This document shows positions 63,620-64,000 of a stretch of 64,000 bases of DNA, piece by piece. The DNA is from Cymbidium sinense (Eukaryota; Streptophyta; Magnoliopsida; Asparagales; Orchidaceae): the NCBI GenBank assembly GCA_021442155.1, contig CM038216.1, positions 154,343,009 through 154,407,008 of the forward strand, given 5' to 3'. Below the pieces are notes generated by a model. The model did not search any database, was not told the origin of the DNA, and saw only the letters and a program-made list of their open reading frames with translations. How positions within the stretch are numbered: position 1 is the first letter of the stretch; each line of letters begins with the position of its first letter. A program made the position numbers and the translations under genes.

Positions 63620-64000
63620 AGTATCTCATTTCACTCCCCAATAATCCGTATAATAAAAAAGTTCTTCATTGTCATGCCAATAATCTTCGATTGTGTGAAT
63701 GAATTCCGGGTAAAAATGGATTGGTGGATTTAGAAAGTAACTTTTAATGCTATCGAAGGCTTCTTGACATTCTTTGTCCCACTTGAATGGAGTGTCTTTC
63801 TTCATTAACCTTGCAAACGGTTGACAACACCCTGATAGATTTGATATGAATCGACAGATGAATGCTATCCTTGTAAGAGCGTCATCTTGGTGGAGGCATC
63901 TCCACAATTATCTTGATTTTAGCAGGATCAATTTCAATACCTCTATGGCGTACAATATACCCTAAGAATTTTCCAGAGGATACCTCAAATACACATTTTA
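63620..64000 (-). pseudogene. RT C-terminal part of Ogre-type element D, truncated by window end
   Basis: The minus strand from 64000 reads KCVFEVSSGKFLGYIVRHRG and IEIDPAKIKIIVEM, then in a shifted frame ALTRIAFICRFISNLSGCCQ and PFKWDKECQEAFDSIKSYFL. This is the end of the RT domain and the connection to RNase H in gypsy elements. The catalytic YVDD box would lie beyond the edge. Confidence 0.85.

Larger units (their letters stand above)
58560..64000 (-). mobile_element. Ogre-type Ty3/gypsy element D, cut by the window end
   Basis: Minus strand: RT (to the right edge), RNase H, linker, integrase, spacer, 3' LTR. LTR and spacer are colinear with element B (3627-7585), and the integrase reads as the Ogre type (CHECQVHGDLIHQPPN; YDVIGPIDPPS). 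Unlike B, it keeps the RT-to-integrase part of pol, though with several frameshifts. Gag, protease and 5' LTR lie beyond 64000. Confidence 0.8.

Overview
This is nuclear DNA of a flowering plant, and almost all of it is transposable-element sequence. Evidence: Ty3/gypsy elements of the Tat and Ogre lineages (plant-specific groups), a chromovirus 3' end, L1- and RTE-type LINEs, plant hAT, Mutator-like and PIF/Harbinger DNA transposons, long AT microsatellites, and no dense or operon-like coding. I cannot name the species. I find no intact protein-coding gene, no tRNA or rRNA gene and no CRISPR array. Most open frames are fragments of decayed retrotransposon polyproteins.

Left part (1-24 kb). 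Positions 1-3491 hold a Tat-type gypsy remnant on the minus strand: tandem-repeat spacer, RT, protease, gag, primer binding site and 5' LTR, with integrase deleted. Next to it lies an Ogre-type element, also minus (about 3627-11314), whose left LTR carries a 93-bp minisatellite and whose pol is mostly deleted. From 11.3 to 24 kb there is no coding signal. Diverged copies of a roughly 1.07-kb noncoding block and of its companion block flank a very AT-rich interior. This looks like a large noncoding LTR element (LARD-like) or the long LTRs of one.

Middle part (24-41 kb). A plus-strand Tat 3' end with LTR (24.2-25.6 kb) is followed by a block that recurs at 28.8-31.5 kb. The second copy was interrupted by a 5'-truncated L1-type LINE (29118-31137, clear target-site duplication). 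It was also interrupted by a second Tat element on the minus strand (31461 to about 38430) that keeps recognisable gag, protease, RT, RNase H and integrase, all broken. A chromovirus C-terminus lies at 26.7-27.6 kb. A decayed hAT transposase, interrupted by an RTE LINE 3' end, abuts the gag end of the Tat element.

Right part (41-64 kb). An AT-rich decayed LTR element has a tRNA-Met-type primer binding site at 45086. Its LTR was hit by a complete 1.65-kb Mutator-like foldback element (45136-46784). A PIF/Harbinger-like element (48902-50489) and a complete but dead 4.3-kb hAT transposon (50536-54810, perfect 8-bp duplication) split a short stretch of otherwise unassigned DNA. That stretch has promoter-type motifs on the left and an unrecognised open frame on the right, and is the best candidate for host genic DNA. 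The window ends in a second Ogre-type element (about 58560 to beyond 64000, minus) with spacer, integrase, RNase H and RT fragments.

The main value of the window is its nested insertions, several with boundaries resolvable to the base, plus a few conserved noncoding structures inside the retrotransposons.
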